Positions 1 through 7,630 are shown, numbered from the stretch's first letter. The stretch: 11,331 nucleotides of DNA from a bacterium 42_11 (GCA_001508835.1 LGFB01000022.1:1-11331); one strand, 5' to 3'. Notes: a model not told the origin generated them from the letters alone. A program made the numbers and translations.

Positions 1-50
1 GTCCGGGATTTTAAAGAATTGAAGATGTTCCCAAAAAATTGTTTTTTCCC

Positions 51-1250
51 TCAAGCGTTTACGATATTTTTAACTATTTCGATGAACTCTTCATCGGTTA
101 AGCAGCGTTTTTTCTCTATGGACACTCTCTTTACTTCTTCCACTATCGGAGCTATTTTCTCCTCAGGTATTTCAAGCCCTAATTCCTCTGCCTTTATCTT
201 TATGGATTCTTTCCCGCTCTTCTTACCAAGTACAACGGTGATCTTTTGTCCAACGAGTTCTGGCTTGAATGGGAATATAGCTAAAGGCATGCTAAAGACG
301 GCTTGCATACCCAAACCTATTTCACGCATAAAGGCAGATTCTCCGACTATGGGTTTATTTCTTGCTACCTTTATGCCACTTAGTTCTTCTACTTTTTTCG
401 AGAGTTTGGTAAGTTTACTTAGGTCAATACCGGTGCGATATCCGTAAAGGGTTTCTAATGCAATACATACCTCTTCCAGGGATGCGTTTCCAGTTCTCTC
501 TCCAAGGCCGTTTACGCAGACATGGACGACTTCCGCTCCCGCTTCTATTCCTGCCAAAGATGTGGCAGTCGCAAGACCTAAATCATTATGTGTATGGACT
601 TCAAGGGGTAGGTTCGTCCACTCTCTTACTTTTTTGAATAGATACTTTATAGCGGCTGGAGTAGCGCATCCGGTGGTATCTATGATAGCTATGCTATCGG
701 GATGTGCCTCTTTAACAGCGGTTTCTATGAGAAGTTTTAGGAAATTCAGGTCGGCTCTTGTTGTGTCAAATGGAAAAAAACACACCTCCAATCCTTGAGA
801 TTTAGCATATGAAAGGGCTTCAATTGCCCTATCCATTGCTTTTTGTTCTGTCCAGCGAAGCTGGTATTTTATCTTTGGTTCGCCACTTGGGCTTTCTATT
901 ACAACACGTTTTATGCCACAATCTATTGCTTTATCTATATCTTCTTTTGTAGCTCTACAGAAGGCATAAATCTTTGATGGAAGGTCCATCTCAACTATTT
1001 TGCGTATTGCTCTTGCGTCTTCCTCTGATACCGCTGGCATCCCCGCCTCTATCCTGTGAACACCTGCTTCTGCAAGTAGCTCAGCTATTTCTATTTTTTC
1101 CTTTTCTCGAAACACCACGCCTGGAGTTTGCTCGCCATCTCTTAATGTGCTGTCATGAAATTCAATCTTTTCAGGAAGCTTAGGAAGGACTTCCTCTTCA
1201 AAGTTAAAAGGGCTTACCCACCAATTTTCGGTCTTCCAAGGTGTTTGCAT
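51..1250 (-). CDS. HMGL-family acyl-CoA:2-oxoacid synthase (isopropylmalate/homocitrate/citramalate/Re-citrate synthase-like), atypical
   Basis: 399-residue cytoplasmic enzyme of the HMGL-like TIM-barrel family, which condenses an acyl-CoA with a 2-oxo acid. Seen in the sequence: DSTLRDGEQTPGV at 33-45 (catalytic Arg37, metal ligand Asp38), HTHND at 219-223 (metal ligands His219 and His221), and the G-loop NGLGERTGNASLEEV at 248-262, which is synthase-like rather than lyase-like. A short C-terminal subdomain follows. The LeuA regulatory domain is absent, so the length matches citramalate, homocitrate or Re-citrate synthases. In the segment aligning with LeuA HxSGIH, both histidines are replaced (Arg309 and Gly314), so catalysis or substrate must differ. 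The N-terminus carries an extra Trp-rich stretch, PWKTENWWVSPFNF. The ATG start has AGGAGGTG about 8 nt upstream. It is the last gene of the operon, 31 nt after the dehydrogenase gene. The family is secure; the acceptor substrate is not determined. Confidence 0.85.
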   Translation of the reverse strand: MQTPWKTENWWVSPFNFEEEVLPKLPEKIEFHDSTLRDGEQTPGVVFREKEKIEIAELLAEAGVHRIEAGMPAVSEEDARAIRKIVEMDLPSKIYAFCRATKEDIDKAIDCGIKRVVIESPSGEPKIKYQLRWTEQKAMDRAIEALSYAKSQGLEVCFFPFDTTRADLNFLKLLIETAVKEAHPDSIAIIDTTGCATPAAIKYLFKKVREWTNLPLEVHTHNDLGLATATSLAGIEAGAEVVHVCVNGLGERTGNASLEEVCIALETLYGYRTGIDLSKLTKLSKKVEELSGIKVARNKPIVGESAFMREIGLGMQAVFSMPLAIFPFKPELVGQKITVVLGKKSGKESIKIKAEELGLEIPEEKIAPIVEEVKRVSIEKKRCLTDEEFIEIVKNIVNA

Positions 1251-1281
1251 CTTTGAAGCACCTCCTTTTCCTTTAAAAGGC

Positions 1282-2238
1282 CTAAACTACCCTAAATAAG
1301 GGTTTGCCTTTTAAGATGGTTTCTACAACATTTTGAGCCGCTAACATACTTACACGATTCATAGATTCATACGTATAAGCCCCTACATGCGAAGTGATGA
1401 CCACGTTGGGGAGACTTAATAGGGGGTTATTTGGTTCCGGAGGTTCCTTTGATAACACATCTAATCCTGCTCCTGCAATCCATCCTTCCTTAAGAGCTTC
1501 GTATAGAGCTTCTTCGTCGATTACCTCTCCTCGAGAGGTGTTTATCAATATTGCGGTTTTCTTCATCTTTCGAAGCTCTTCTTTGCCAATAAGTTTTTTT
1601 GTTTCCTCTGTAAGGGGAACATGCAAGCTTAAAACGTCGCTTTCCCTTAGGCAGGTCTCAAAATCTACAAGAGAGGCTCCTTTAGCTATCAATTTTTTTG
1701 TGAAGTCGCTTTCTTTAATATCATACCCTATAACTCTCATTCCAAATCCTAAAGCTATCTCTCCTAAGGAGGAGCCTATGGCTCCTATTCCAATAATCCC
1801 GAGAATTTTATCTTTTAGCTCGAAACCGAAAATTGGCTTCCATTCTCCTTTCCTTACCATATTGTCTATTTCTACTATTCTTCTAGCGCAAGCTAATATT
1901 AAAGCGAATGCCAATTCGGCAACTGCCCTTGCACTCTCATAGGGCACGTTCGTTACGACTATGCCAGCTTCTTTCGCTTTTTGTATATCAATATTGTCCA
2001 CTCCTATGCCATGTTTTGAGATTACCTTTAGTTTAGGTGCGAGCTTTATTATCTCCTCGTCTATGCGTTCAAGCCCAACTATTATTGCATCCACGTCCTG
2101 AACCAATTCCTTTATGTTTTCCTTTCGAGCAGGATATTGAGGCAATTTTATTACTTGGAAGTTGTTTTCTTTCAAATAATAAAGGGGTTTCGAATCGTAT
2201 TTTGCAAATGTTGGGGTGGTTATCAGGACCTTGAACAT
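1282..2238 (-). CDS. D-2-hydroxyacid dehydrogenase (phosphoglycerate dehydrogenase-like)
   Basis: 318-residue NAD-dependent D-isomer-specific 2-hydroxyacid dehydrogenase, interconverting a 2-oxo acid and a D-2-hydroxy acid in the cytoplasm. The Rossmann motif GIGAIG is at 150-155, with Asp173 at the end of the next strand favouring NAD over NADP. The catalytic triad is complete: Arg236 in NTSRGEVID, Glu265 in SKEPPEPNNPLL and His284 in TSHVGAYT. The length is that of the short form without an ACT domain. It resembles SerA-type enzymes, but its position in a transport and catabolic operon argues against serine biosynthesis as its main role. Its ATG lies 1 nt after the permease stop codon (TAA-A-ATG), with GGGGGAGAGG just upstream inside the permease gene, so translation is probably coupled. 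The family is certain; the substrate is inferred only as some 2-oxo or 2-hydroxy acid. Confidence 0.88.
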   Translation of the reverse strand: MFKVLITTPTFAKYDSKPLYYLKENNFQVIKLPQYPARKENIKELVQDVDAIIVGLERIDEEIIKLAPKLKVISKHGIGVDNIDIQKAKEAGIVVTNVPYESARAVAELAFALILACARRIVEIDNMVRKGEWKPIFGFELKDKILGIIGIGAIGSSLGEIALGFGMRVIGYDIKESDFTKKLIAKGASLVDFETCLRESDVLSLHVPLTEETKKLIGKEELRKMKKTAILINTSRGEVIDEEALYEALKEGWIAGAGLDVLSKEPPEPNNPLLSLPNVVITSHVGAYTYESMNRVSMLAAQNVVETILKGKPLFRVV

Positions 2239-2239
2239 T

Positions 2240-4147
2240 TTACCTCTCCCCCTTCAATCGATGTCCTATTAAGCTTCCTCCAAAGAGTGTTAGCCCTATT
2301 AAGTCCGTGTCGATTTCCGGTATTATTAGACAAACTCCTGCTATTAAGAATGCGATTCTTGCCCAGATTTTTATTTTGCCCTGGAACCAACCGCTTAAGG
2401 AAATTGATAGGCTTAAAATTCCAATGATGGCACTTACACATGCCCATAGCACGAAAGCTGGTTTCCCAACGAGTAACAATGCGGGGTTGTACATAAACAT
2501 GAAAGGCACAATAAATCCTGATATTCCTAATTTTGCTGCTTCAAAAGCCACTTTAAAGGGATTGGTTTTTGCTATTGCGGCTGCTGGATAGGCTACAAGA
2601 GCGACAGGTGGGGTTATTCCACTTATGCAAGCATAATAAAATATAAAAAAGTGTGCTTGAAGAGGAGAAAAGCCTATTTGCGTTAGTGCTGGTGCCATTA
2701 CGGCCGCTGATATTAGGTAACAAGCTGTGGTGGGTAACCCCATACTTAAAATAATTACTACGATAGCAACCAAGATGAGGGCAGCTAACAGGGAACCTCC
2801 TGCGAGACTCATGACGAAGGATGAAAGCTTAATACCTACACCAGTTAAGGATATCATGGCTACGACTATACCTGCACAGGCACAGGTCGCTATCACTTCT
2901 AAACAGCCTTTTGTTCCATTGGCAAGTGCCTCGATAAAGCTCATTATCGATGGGAAGCGAGTTTCCTTTTTCAGAAAAGATATGATGATTACAGTATAGA
3001 TGGAAAAAAGGGCAGCTCTTATGGCTGTGGTTTTTGGTATTAATAGCTCGTAGAGCAAGACGGCTATGGGGATCAAAAGATGCCCCCGTTTTTTCAGCAC
3101 TTCCTTTACCTGGGGTAACTGGGATGTAGGTAGCCCTAAAAGCTTTCTTTTGCCTGCTTCAAAATCTATCATAAGATAGGCGGCACCAAAGTAGAGTAAA
3201 GCGGGAATTATAGCAGATATTGCTATTTCGGGGTATGGCCTTGAGATCATTTCGGACATTAGAAATGCACCTGCTCCCATTATAGGAGGCATAATTTGTC
3301 CCCCTGTTGATGCTACAGCTTCAACGGCAGCGGCAAAGTGAGGAGCAAATCCAGCACTTTTCATTAAGGGTATTGTGAAAGTTCCTGTTGCTACAACGTT
3401 TGCTATTCCGCTACCTGATATGGTTCCAAAAAGGGCACTTGCTAAAAGTGCTACTTTAGCAGGGCCTCCCCTATATCGACCAGCAACTGCGTAGGCTAAG
3501 TCTGTGTAAAATTTCCCTGCTCCCGTTGCATTAAGGATAGCTCCAAATAAAATGAATAGTAGGACATATGTAGCTGAAGCTCCTATAGGTATCCCGTATA
3601 TCCCATCAATGCTAAAGGCTTGAGAGATAATGCGTGTAAAAGAGTAGCTTTTGGCACACAATATGCCTGGAAAATATATGGCGCATTTAGCATAAACTAT
3701 CAGAAAAACTGTGAGTATTACCAAGGGCCAACCAACCAATCGCCTTACCATTTCCAGTATGAGGATTATAGAGATCCCCCCGAAGACCAAATCTAAAGTT
3801 GTGGGATTTACTCCAGCTCTTAAAACAAAGTCATCTCCTTGGGAAAAAACATAGATTGTTATAGCTATACCAAGGATGGATAAGATCCAATCGAGTAAAC
3901 TTGGTGTATCTCCCTTTAGTTTCTTAGAAGGAGCGTACAAGATAGGAACCAAGACGAAGCCTGCCATAAGATGGATCAGCCTCAGCTCTAAGGCGGATGT
4001 GGCCTTTATGCCTAATGCTATGATATGGTATATTGCAAAGGCAGCAGCTATAAAGGAAACTAATATGTTTATATTGGATCTAAGATTGCGTTTGAGCGAG
4101 TCGCTGTATTCGCTTAAGAGAGCTTTTTCTTTAAGAGAAGATTTCAT
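2240..4147 (-). CDS. TRAP transporter fused permease (4TM/12TM fusion, TAXI type)
   Basis: 635-residue inner-membrane protein in which the small (DctQ-like) and large (DctM-like) TRAP subunits are joined, as is usual for TAXI-type systems. Hydrophobic segments run throughout. Roughly the first 190 residues form the small-subunit part; the DctM-like part contains conserved blocks GTISGSGIANVVATG, EAVASTGGQIMPPIMGAGAFLM, SMGLPTTACY and GITPPVALVAYPAAAIA. The family imports carboxylates or amino acids with a sodium gradient and a periplasmic binding protein. That partner is encoded immediately upstream. The ATG is preceded by AGGAGGG about 10 nt away. The gap to the binding-protein gene is 64 nt and holds a strong hairpin, whereas the gap to the downstream dehydrogenase is 1 nt. 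The identification is secure; the imported solute cannot be read from the sequence. Confidence 0.93.
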   Translation of the reverse strand: MKSSLKEKALLSEYSDSLKRNLRSNINILVSFIAAAFAIYHIIALGIKATSALELRLIHLMAGFVLVPILYAPSKKLKGDTPSLLDWILSILGIAITIYVFSQGDDFVLRAGVNPTTLDLVFGGISIILILEMVRRLVGWPLVILTVFLIVYAKCAIYFPGILCAKSYSFTRIISQAFSIDGIYGIPIGASATYVLLFILFGAILNATGAGKFYTDLAYAVAGRYRGGPAKVALLASALFGTISGSGIANVVATGTFTIPLMKSAGFAPHFAAAVEAVASTGGQIMPPIMGAGAFLMSEMISRPYPEIAISAIIPALLYFGAAYLMIDFEAGKRKLLGLPTSQLPQVKEVLKKRGHLLIPIAVLLYELLIPKTTAIRAALFSIYTVIIISFLKKETRFPSIMSFIEALANGTKGCLEVIATCACAGIVVAMISLTGVGIKLSSFVMSLAGGSLLAALILVAIVVIILSMGLPTTACYLISAAVMAPALTQIGFSPLQAHFFIFYYACISGITPPVALVAYPAAAIAKTNPFKVAFEAAKLGISGFIVPFMFMYNPALLLVGKPAFVLWACVSAIIGILSLSISLSGWFQGKIKIWARIAFLIAGVCLIIPEIDTDLIGLTLFGGSLIGHRLKGER

Positions 4148-4171
4148 GGATTACTTTCCCTCCTAGTAAAG

Positions 4172-4200
4172 AGGGGACCTTCACTTTCTGAAGGTCCCCT
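4172..4200 (-). promoter_or_regulatory. Intercistronic hairpin between binding-protein and permease genes
   Basis: A perfect inverted repeat: a 12-bp arm (4172-4183), a 5-nt loop and its exact complement (4189-4200). It sits 11 nt after the binding-protein stop codon. On the transcribed (minus) strand it is followed by CTCTTTACT, which is too poor in U to be a clean intrinsic terminator. The likely role is partial attenuation, or 3' protection of the upstream mRNA after processing. Either would give more of the periplasmic protein than of the permease, as is common in binding-protein-dependent transport operons. The structure is certain; the function is inferred. Confidence 0.8.
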
Positions 4201-4211
4201 GAGAATCCAGA

Positions 4212-5213
4212 CTATTTCTTTGGTGGCGGCGGTAACACGGGAAGTTTAACGCCCTTTTCTTTATAATACTTTTCGGCTCCAGGATGAAGCGGAAGGTTCA
4301 TATATTGCACGTTTTCAAGGTTACACTGCTTGAATGAAGAGTGAGCATTGTGGATTATGGATAAGTTCTCTTCAAAGATAGATTTAACGACATTGTAAAT
4401 GAAGTCTTCAGGAAGATCGGGTTGACATATTATGAAGTTCCATCCTTGAAAAACTTTAAGGTCCTTTTTAATCCCTTTATAAGTTCCGGCACGTAGGACT
4501 CCAACGGTGTAGTATGGATAAGCTTCAATAAACTTTTTGAATTCCTCATCGCTTATTTCTATGAATTTCAGTTCCTTTTGAGTTTCTACTTCTTGTATGA
4601 AACCTGCTGGGTGTCCCGCAAGGTAGAACACAGCATCCAAAAGGCCATCTCTTAACATTCCACCAGTGTCTGACCAGCTTGCGTTAACTATTTTGGCTGG
4701 CTTAATGTTAAAGAATTCCAGAATCTGTCTACCTGTTACGTCACTACCTCCGCCCGCATAGCCCAATCCAACGACTTTCCCGTTAAGGTCTTGAAGAGAA
4801 TTGACTGGGGAATTTGCCGGAGCAAACCATACTCCTTGGTAAGAATATGCTGGAATAAGCGATGCGACTTTTGTGTATCTTTCCTTTGCCCACCCGAAAC
4901 CGTAGTATCCTGGGTATGTTTGAAGTGTGGCGGTTATACCGAACTCGGCTTCGCCTCTATGGACCAAAATCATGTTTTGAGACGATCCACCAGGCTCAAC
5001 ATTGACCTGAAGTCCATCAAAAGCTTTCATTAATGCTTCTGCAAAGGCGGCACAGAAGTTTACATATAGGCTTCCCGCAGGCCCGCTTGCTACAGACATT
5101 ATAGGTTTAGGCGGTTTGGGTTTTGCTGTAGCATTTAGGGATAGCCCGCTTGATACAAGTGCTATGATGGCAAGAATAGTAAGCACCCTTGCTATCCATT
5201 TCCCTTTTATCAT
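4212..5213 (-). CDS. TAXI family TRAP transporter solute-binding protein
   Basis: Periplasmic solute receptor of about 333 residues for the fused permease encoded next. A basic N-terminus (MIKGKWIARV) and a hydrophobic core end in NATA at 27-30, a plausible signal-peptidase site, followed by a Lys/Pro-rich start of the mature protein (KPKPPKP). Family features follow: SVASGPAGSLYVNFCAAFAEAL, a glycine/serine block EPGGSSQNMILVHRGEAEFGI, and LNGKVVGLGYAGGGSDVTGRQILEFF. The few characterised TAXI proteins bind glutamate or 2-oxoglutarate-like ligands, but no ligand can be assigned here. I chose ATG at 5213 because the G-rich Shine-Dalgarno (AGGGGGGGTGG) lies at workable spacing from it. An in-frame GTG at 5222 would add three residues but has almost no room for that site. 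It follows the M24 peptidase gene with no terminator between them. Confidence 0.92.
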   Translation of the reverse strand: MIKGKWIARVLTILAIIALVSSGLSLNATAKPKPPKPIMSVASGPAGSLYVNFCAAFAEALMKAFDGLQVNVEPGGSSQNMILVHRGEAEFGITATLQTYPGYYGFGWAKERYTKVASLIPAYSYQGVWFAPANSPVNSLQDLNGKVVGLGYAGGGSDVTGRQILEFFNIKPAKIVNASWSDTGGMLRDGLLDAVFYLAGHPAGFIQEVETQKELKFIEISDEEFKKFIEAYPYYTVGVLRAGTYKGIKKDLKVFQGWNFIICQPDLPEDFIYNVVKSIFEENLSIIHNAHSSFKQCNLENVQYMNLPLHPGAEKYYKEKGVKLPVLPPPPKK

Positions 5214-5261
5214 TTTATCCACCCCCCCTGTAAGAAAAATTTTATGTTTTTGTGTTTACTT

Positions 5262-6476
5262 TTACCTGCCTAATAGGTTTTCATCGTATGGGAACGGGGT
5301 AAGTATCTCATTTCCTGTTTCTGTTACGAGAATCGTGTCTTCTAGTCTTACCCCTCCACCCCCAGGCACGTTCGGCACTAAAATCGCGGGTTCACAGGAA
5401 AATACCATTCCAGGTTGGAATTCGTAAACCTTTTCCCCTGTTGCTGCTAATTCTCCTATCAGTGGGGCTTCAAATCCAGAAATCCCGATTCCGTGCCCCA
5501 ATATTCCTAAGAAACCATACTCCTCGAAGCCATGTTTTTTAATTACATTGCGCGCCGCCTTGCTTAATTCTTCATTGGTATGTCCCGGTTTAAGAAGCTC
5601 GTGGACTACCATCATTTCTTCGTAAACGGCATTGTAAATCCTTTTCTGCATATCATTAGGTTTGCCACCAAAAATTATTGTTCTAGTAAAGTCTGAAAAG
5701 TAGCCATTGAAGCACCCGCCCAAATCCATAAAAACAAGCTCTCCGGGCATGATAGGTTTGTCTGAGGCAAATCGGTGAAGAGGCGCTGTTTGCGCTCCTG
5801 AAGTAACGATTAGATTGCATTGCGGAACCTCCATTCCAAGGGAATAGAAGACCTTCATTACTTCTCCTAATACTTCGCATTCTCTTATTCCAGGCTGTAA
5901 GGAGTTAATGGCTGTTGCCATGCCTATTTGAGCACATTTGGAGGATATCCTTAGAAGCTCTATCTCTTCGGGTGTTTTTATTGCCTTCGCTTCCTTTACA
6001 CATTCGTCTCCGTCAACGATTTCAGCGTTGGGAAGGTGCCTTTTAAGGGCGTAAAGCATATCTATTGTGACAGCGTCGACCCCTATTCGTCCATTTGCAA
6101 CACCCAAGTCCGATAGGGTTTTTGCAAATTCCTTCATCATGCTATCTGTTACACCAGGGTCTTCCATCGAGGCACAAGGACGGATATTTTCTGGGGGTAG
6201 CCATCCCATGGTTGCACGACAGCGTTCCATGTCTCCGCTTGTAACATAAAGTATGGGATCTTCCTTTTGTGTCAAGATAGAGGCGTTACGCGTTATAAAG
6301 GTTATTGGCCACCATAGGGGACGCAACCCTGTCATGTATCTTATGTTTTCTGCGCGAAAAGTTAAAAGTGCATCGAGGCCATGTTTTTTCATTGATTCTC
6401 TTAACCGCTTAAGCCGTCCCTCCCTTAGTGCTTTAAAATCTACTCTTTTGTCTGTCCAGTCAACGGCAAAGTACAT
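5262..6476 (-). CDS. M24 family metallopeptidase (Xaa-Pro peptidase/creatinase fold)
   Basis: 404-residue cytoplasmic enzyme with the two-domain M24B layout: an N-terminal creatinase-like domain (about 15-160, with RLKRLRESMKKHGLDALLTF) and a C-terminal pita-bread domain. All five dinuclear metal ligands are visible: Asp251 (MDLGG), Asp262 (SDFTRT), His328 (GHGIG), Glu362 (CEPAI) and Glu379 (RLEDTIL). A likely catalytic-site His is at 234 (PLHR). An active metal-dependent hydrolase is therefore expected. Relatives include Xaa-Pro aminopeptidases and dipeptidases, but the same fold also hydrolyses creatine and the ring-opened product of ectoine. Its place between a regulator and a TRAP transporter makes a dedicated amide or peptide substrate plausible. 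The ATG has AGGAGGT about 10 nt upstream and lies 21 nt after the gntR stop codon. The family is secure; the substrate is open. Confidence 0.9.
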   Translation of the reverse strand: MYFAVDWTDKRVDFKALREGRLKRLRESMKKHGLDALLTFRAENIRYMTGLRPLWWPITFITRNASILTQKEDPILYVTSGDMERCRATMGWLPPENIRPCASMEDPGVTDSMMKEFAKTLSDLGVANGRIGVDAVTIDMLYALKRHLPNAEIVDGDECVKEAKAIKTPEEIELLRISSKCAQIGMATAINSLQPGIRECEVLGEVMKVFYSLGMEVPQCNLIVTSGAQTAPLHRFASDKPIMPGELVFMDLGGCFNGYFSDFTRTIIFGGKPNDMQKRIYNAVYEEMMVVHELLKPGHTNEELSKAARNVIKKHGFEEYGFLGILGHGIGISGFEAPLIGELAATGEKVYEFQPGMVFSCEPAILVPNVPGGGGVRLEDTILVTETGNEILTPFPYDENLLGR

Positions 6477-6497
6477 TTTTACTTAACCTCCTTTCGC

Positions 6498-7172
6498 TTA
6501 ACTTCCAGTCTTAAGATAATCTAACTTATGAATAAACTCTTCTATTTCGTTGCTTACTCTTATTTTCTGAGAGTTCACCTCCTTTTCTAACAAGTCGTAT
6601 CTCTTGTTAATTAAGGCTTCTAACATTTTGCGGTGTTCTTCATAAGATTTCTCCATAGACAAAGTTGCAATATTAAATACCCCCCTTGCCCTTTCAGATT
6701 GGTTCCAAAGCTCTTTTATTAATTCCATGAGCTTCTTATTATTACATTTGCTATACATTACCAGATGAAATTCTCTATCTGCTTGAGAGTACTCCCATGG
6801 CATCCCCAAGCTTTTATATCTTTCCATCTGTTTTAAAAGTTCTTTGAGATGATTTAGATCATCCTGCGTTAAGTTGGGAGCCGAGATTCTTGCTGCTAGG
6901 GCCTCAAGAACCCCTCTTATTACCATTATTTCCTTGAGTTCTTCTATGGAGGGATGAGCAACAACAGCCCCGGCATAAGGTTTGTTAATAACTAATCCCT
7001 CTGCTTCAAGCCTTTTGATGGCTTCTCTCACGGGGATTTCACTGACGCCAAATTTTAGAGCTACTTCTCTTATTACTATCCTTGCTCCTGGTAGAAGAAC
7101 ACCGCTTATTATGTCTTTGCGGAGACTTTCATATACCTGTTGTGTCTTGGTTTTGTTGTTTTTCTGTTCCAT
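6498..7172 (-). CDS. GntR family transcriptional regulator, FCD (FadR C-terminal) domain
   Basis: 224-residue DNA-binding regulator and first gene of the minus-strand operon. Residues about 10-75 form the GntR winged helix-turn-helix, with the recognition region IREVALKFGVSEIPVREAIKRLEAEGLV. Residues about 78-215 form the all-helical FCD effector domain. Candidate FCD metal or ligand residues are Asp132 and His136 (ADREFHLVMY) and His180 (EEHRKML). The usual final His (HI motif) appears to be replaced by Gln202 or Lys203 in NSQKI. FCD regulators usually sense carboxylic acids and often repress their own operon, so it probably responds to the imported solute or a product. The ATG has GAGGAG about 10 nt upstream. 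A consensus promoter lies in front of it, and palindromic half-sites overlap that promoter. Confidence 0.93.
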   Translation of the reverse strand: MEQKNNKTKTQQVYESLRKDIISGVLLPGARIVIREVALKFGVSEIPVREAIKRLEAEGLVINKPYAGAVVAHPSIEELKEIMVIRGVLEALAARISAPNLTQDDLNHLKELLKQMERYKSLGMPWEYSQADREFHLVMYSKCNNKKLMELIKELWNQSERARGVFNIATLSMEKSYEEHRKMLEALINKRYDLLEKEVNSQKIRVSNEIEEFIHKLDYLKTGS

Positions 7173-7226
7173 GCTTTTTCAGCTCCTCATAAGGACTATA
7201 ATATATATTTTTATATCTCAAATCAT

Positions 7227-7255
7227 ATATTATCTGATATCGCAAACTGTGTCAA
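7227..7255 (-). promoter_or_regulatory. Sigma70-type promoter of the gntR-led operon
   Basis: Reading the minus strand, a perfect -35 TTGACA (complement of 7250-7255) is followed after 17 nt by -10 TAATAT (complement of 7227-7232). The start site would fall near 7220, leaving a leader of about 45-50 nt before the regulator ATG. Around the -10 lies the imperfect palindrome ATCA-9 nt-TGAT (7222-7238), a plausible autoregulatory site for the GntR protein. The promoter match is strong; the operator is a guess. Confidence 0.75.
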
Positions 7256-7490
7256 GAGGTTGAGGTCAACAGGTTTACTTTTTTTCTGGCGTGTTAGGTT
7301 ATAGAGATTCTTTTGTGGGATTCCCATTGTTTGGTTTTATGTTCTTGATCAATCCGGAACTGTTAGCCTGTGGGTATGGGTAAGAGCTGAGTTGGTGAAA
7401 AAAAACTGACTTCATAGATATGCTTTCAGCGGAGCTATAAAAAACGCTCTTTTTTGAGTAGTTTGTTTAGGTTATGTTCAGAGGTTTTGC

Positions 7491-7520
7491 TTGACATATG
7501 CTTTTTTATAATGTTATAAT
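7491..7520 (+). promoter_or_regulatory. Sigma70-type promoter of the symporter transcript
   Basis: A perfect -35 TTGACA (7491-7496) and perfect -10 TATAAT (7515-7520) are separated by 18 nt. A second TATAAT (7507-7512) overlaps the spacer but is too close to this -35 to be used with it. Transcription would start near 7527, giving a leader of about 100 nt before the symporter ATG. Confidence 0.82.
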
Positions 7521-7561
7521 GGTAATGAATTTTGTAAGTATCAGGTTTTAGGAGGTGATAC

Positions 7562-7573
7562 ATGAAAAAGTAG
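7562..7573 (+). CDS. Three-codon leader minigene (Met-Lys-Lys-stop)
   Basis: ATG-AAA-AAG-TAG is preceded by a near-ideal Shine-Dalgarno, AGGAGGTGA (7550-7558), with good spacing, directly downstream of a strong promoter. Initiation there would translate only Met-Lys-Lys before the UAG. A -1 shift after the AAG codon would instead open a 26-residue hydrophobic peptide (MKKVAIILFKNFFFLIFAREVI and four more residues) ending at 7641, overlapping the symporter start by 11 nt. It may be a regulatory minimal ORF, or a small membrane-protein gene broken by one indel. The ribosome binding site and codons are plain; the function is unknown. Confidence 0.35.
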   Translation: MKK

Positions 7574-7630
7574 CAATTATTTTATTTAAAAATTTTTTCT
7601 TTCTTATTTTTGCCCGGGAGGTGATCTTTT

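Larger units (their letters stand above)
7173..7630. other. Divergent intergenic region between gntR operon and symporter gene
   Basis: A 458-nt AT-rich region without a substantial gene. The left part carries the operon promoter on the minus strand. Next to its -35 is the palindrome GTTGA-GG-TCAAC (7259-7270), and at 7316-7326 another, TGGGA-T-TCCCA. From about 7330 to 7430 I see nothing that I can name. At 7432-7449 there is a 4-bp GAGC/GCTC stem followed by six T, too weak to call a terminator. The right part carries the symporter promoter, a ribosome binding site with a three-codon ORF, and the symporter ribosome binding site. Confidence 0.7.

Noticed and set aside
28..50. A6/T6 inverted repeat after the HMGL gene, considered as operon terminator
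   Set aside because: The stem is only A-T pairs, the flanking bases do not pair, and no U tract follows on the minus strand. The operon may continue beyond the window.
19..447. 142-codon plus-strand ORF at the left edge
   Set aside because: It is antisense to the C-terminal part of the HMGL-family gene, with no independent evidence of coding.
1394..1942. 182-codon plus-strand ORF opposite the dehydrogenase gene
   Set aside because: It is an antisense shadow of a gene with a complete catalytic triad; its product is low-complexity Ser/Ile/Pro-rich with no recognisable family and no ribosome binding site.
7432..7455. GAGC/GCTC stem followed by T6, considered as a terminator
   Set aside because: The stem is only 4 bp with a 10-nt loop, and no gene ends upstream of it.
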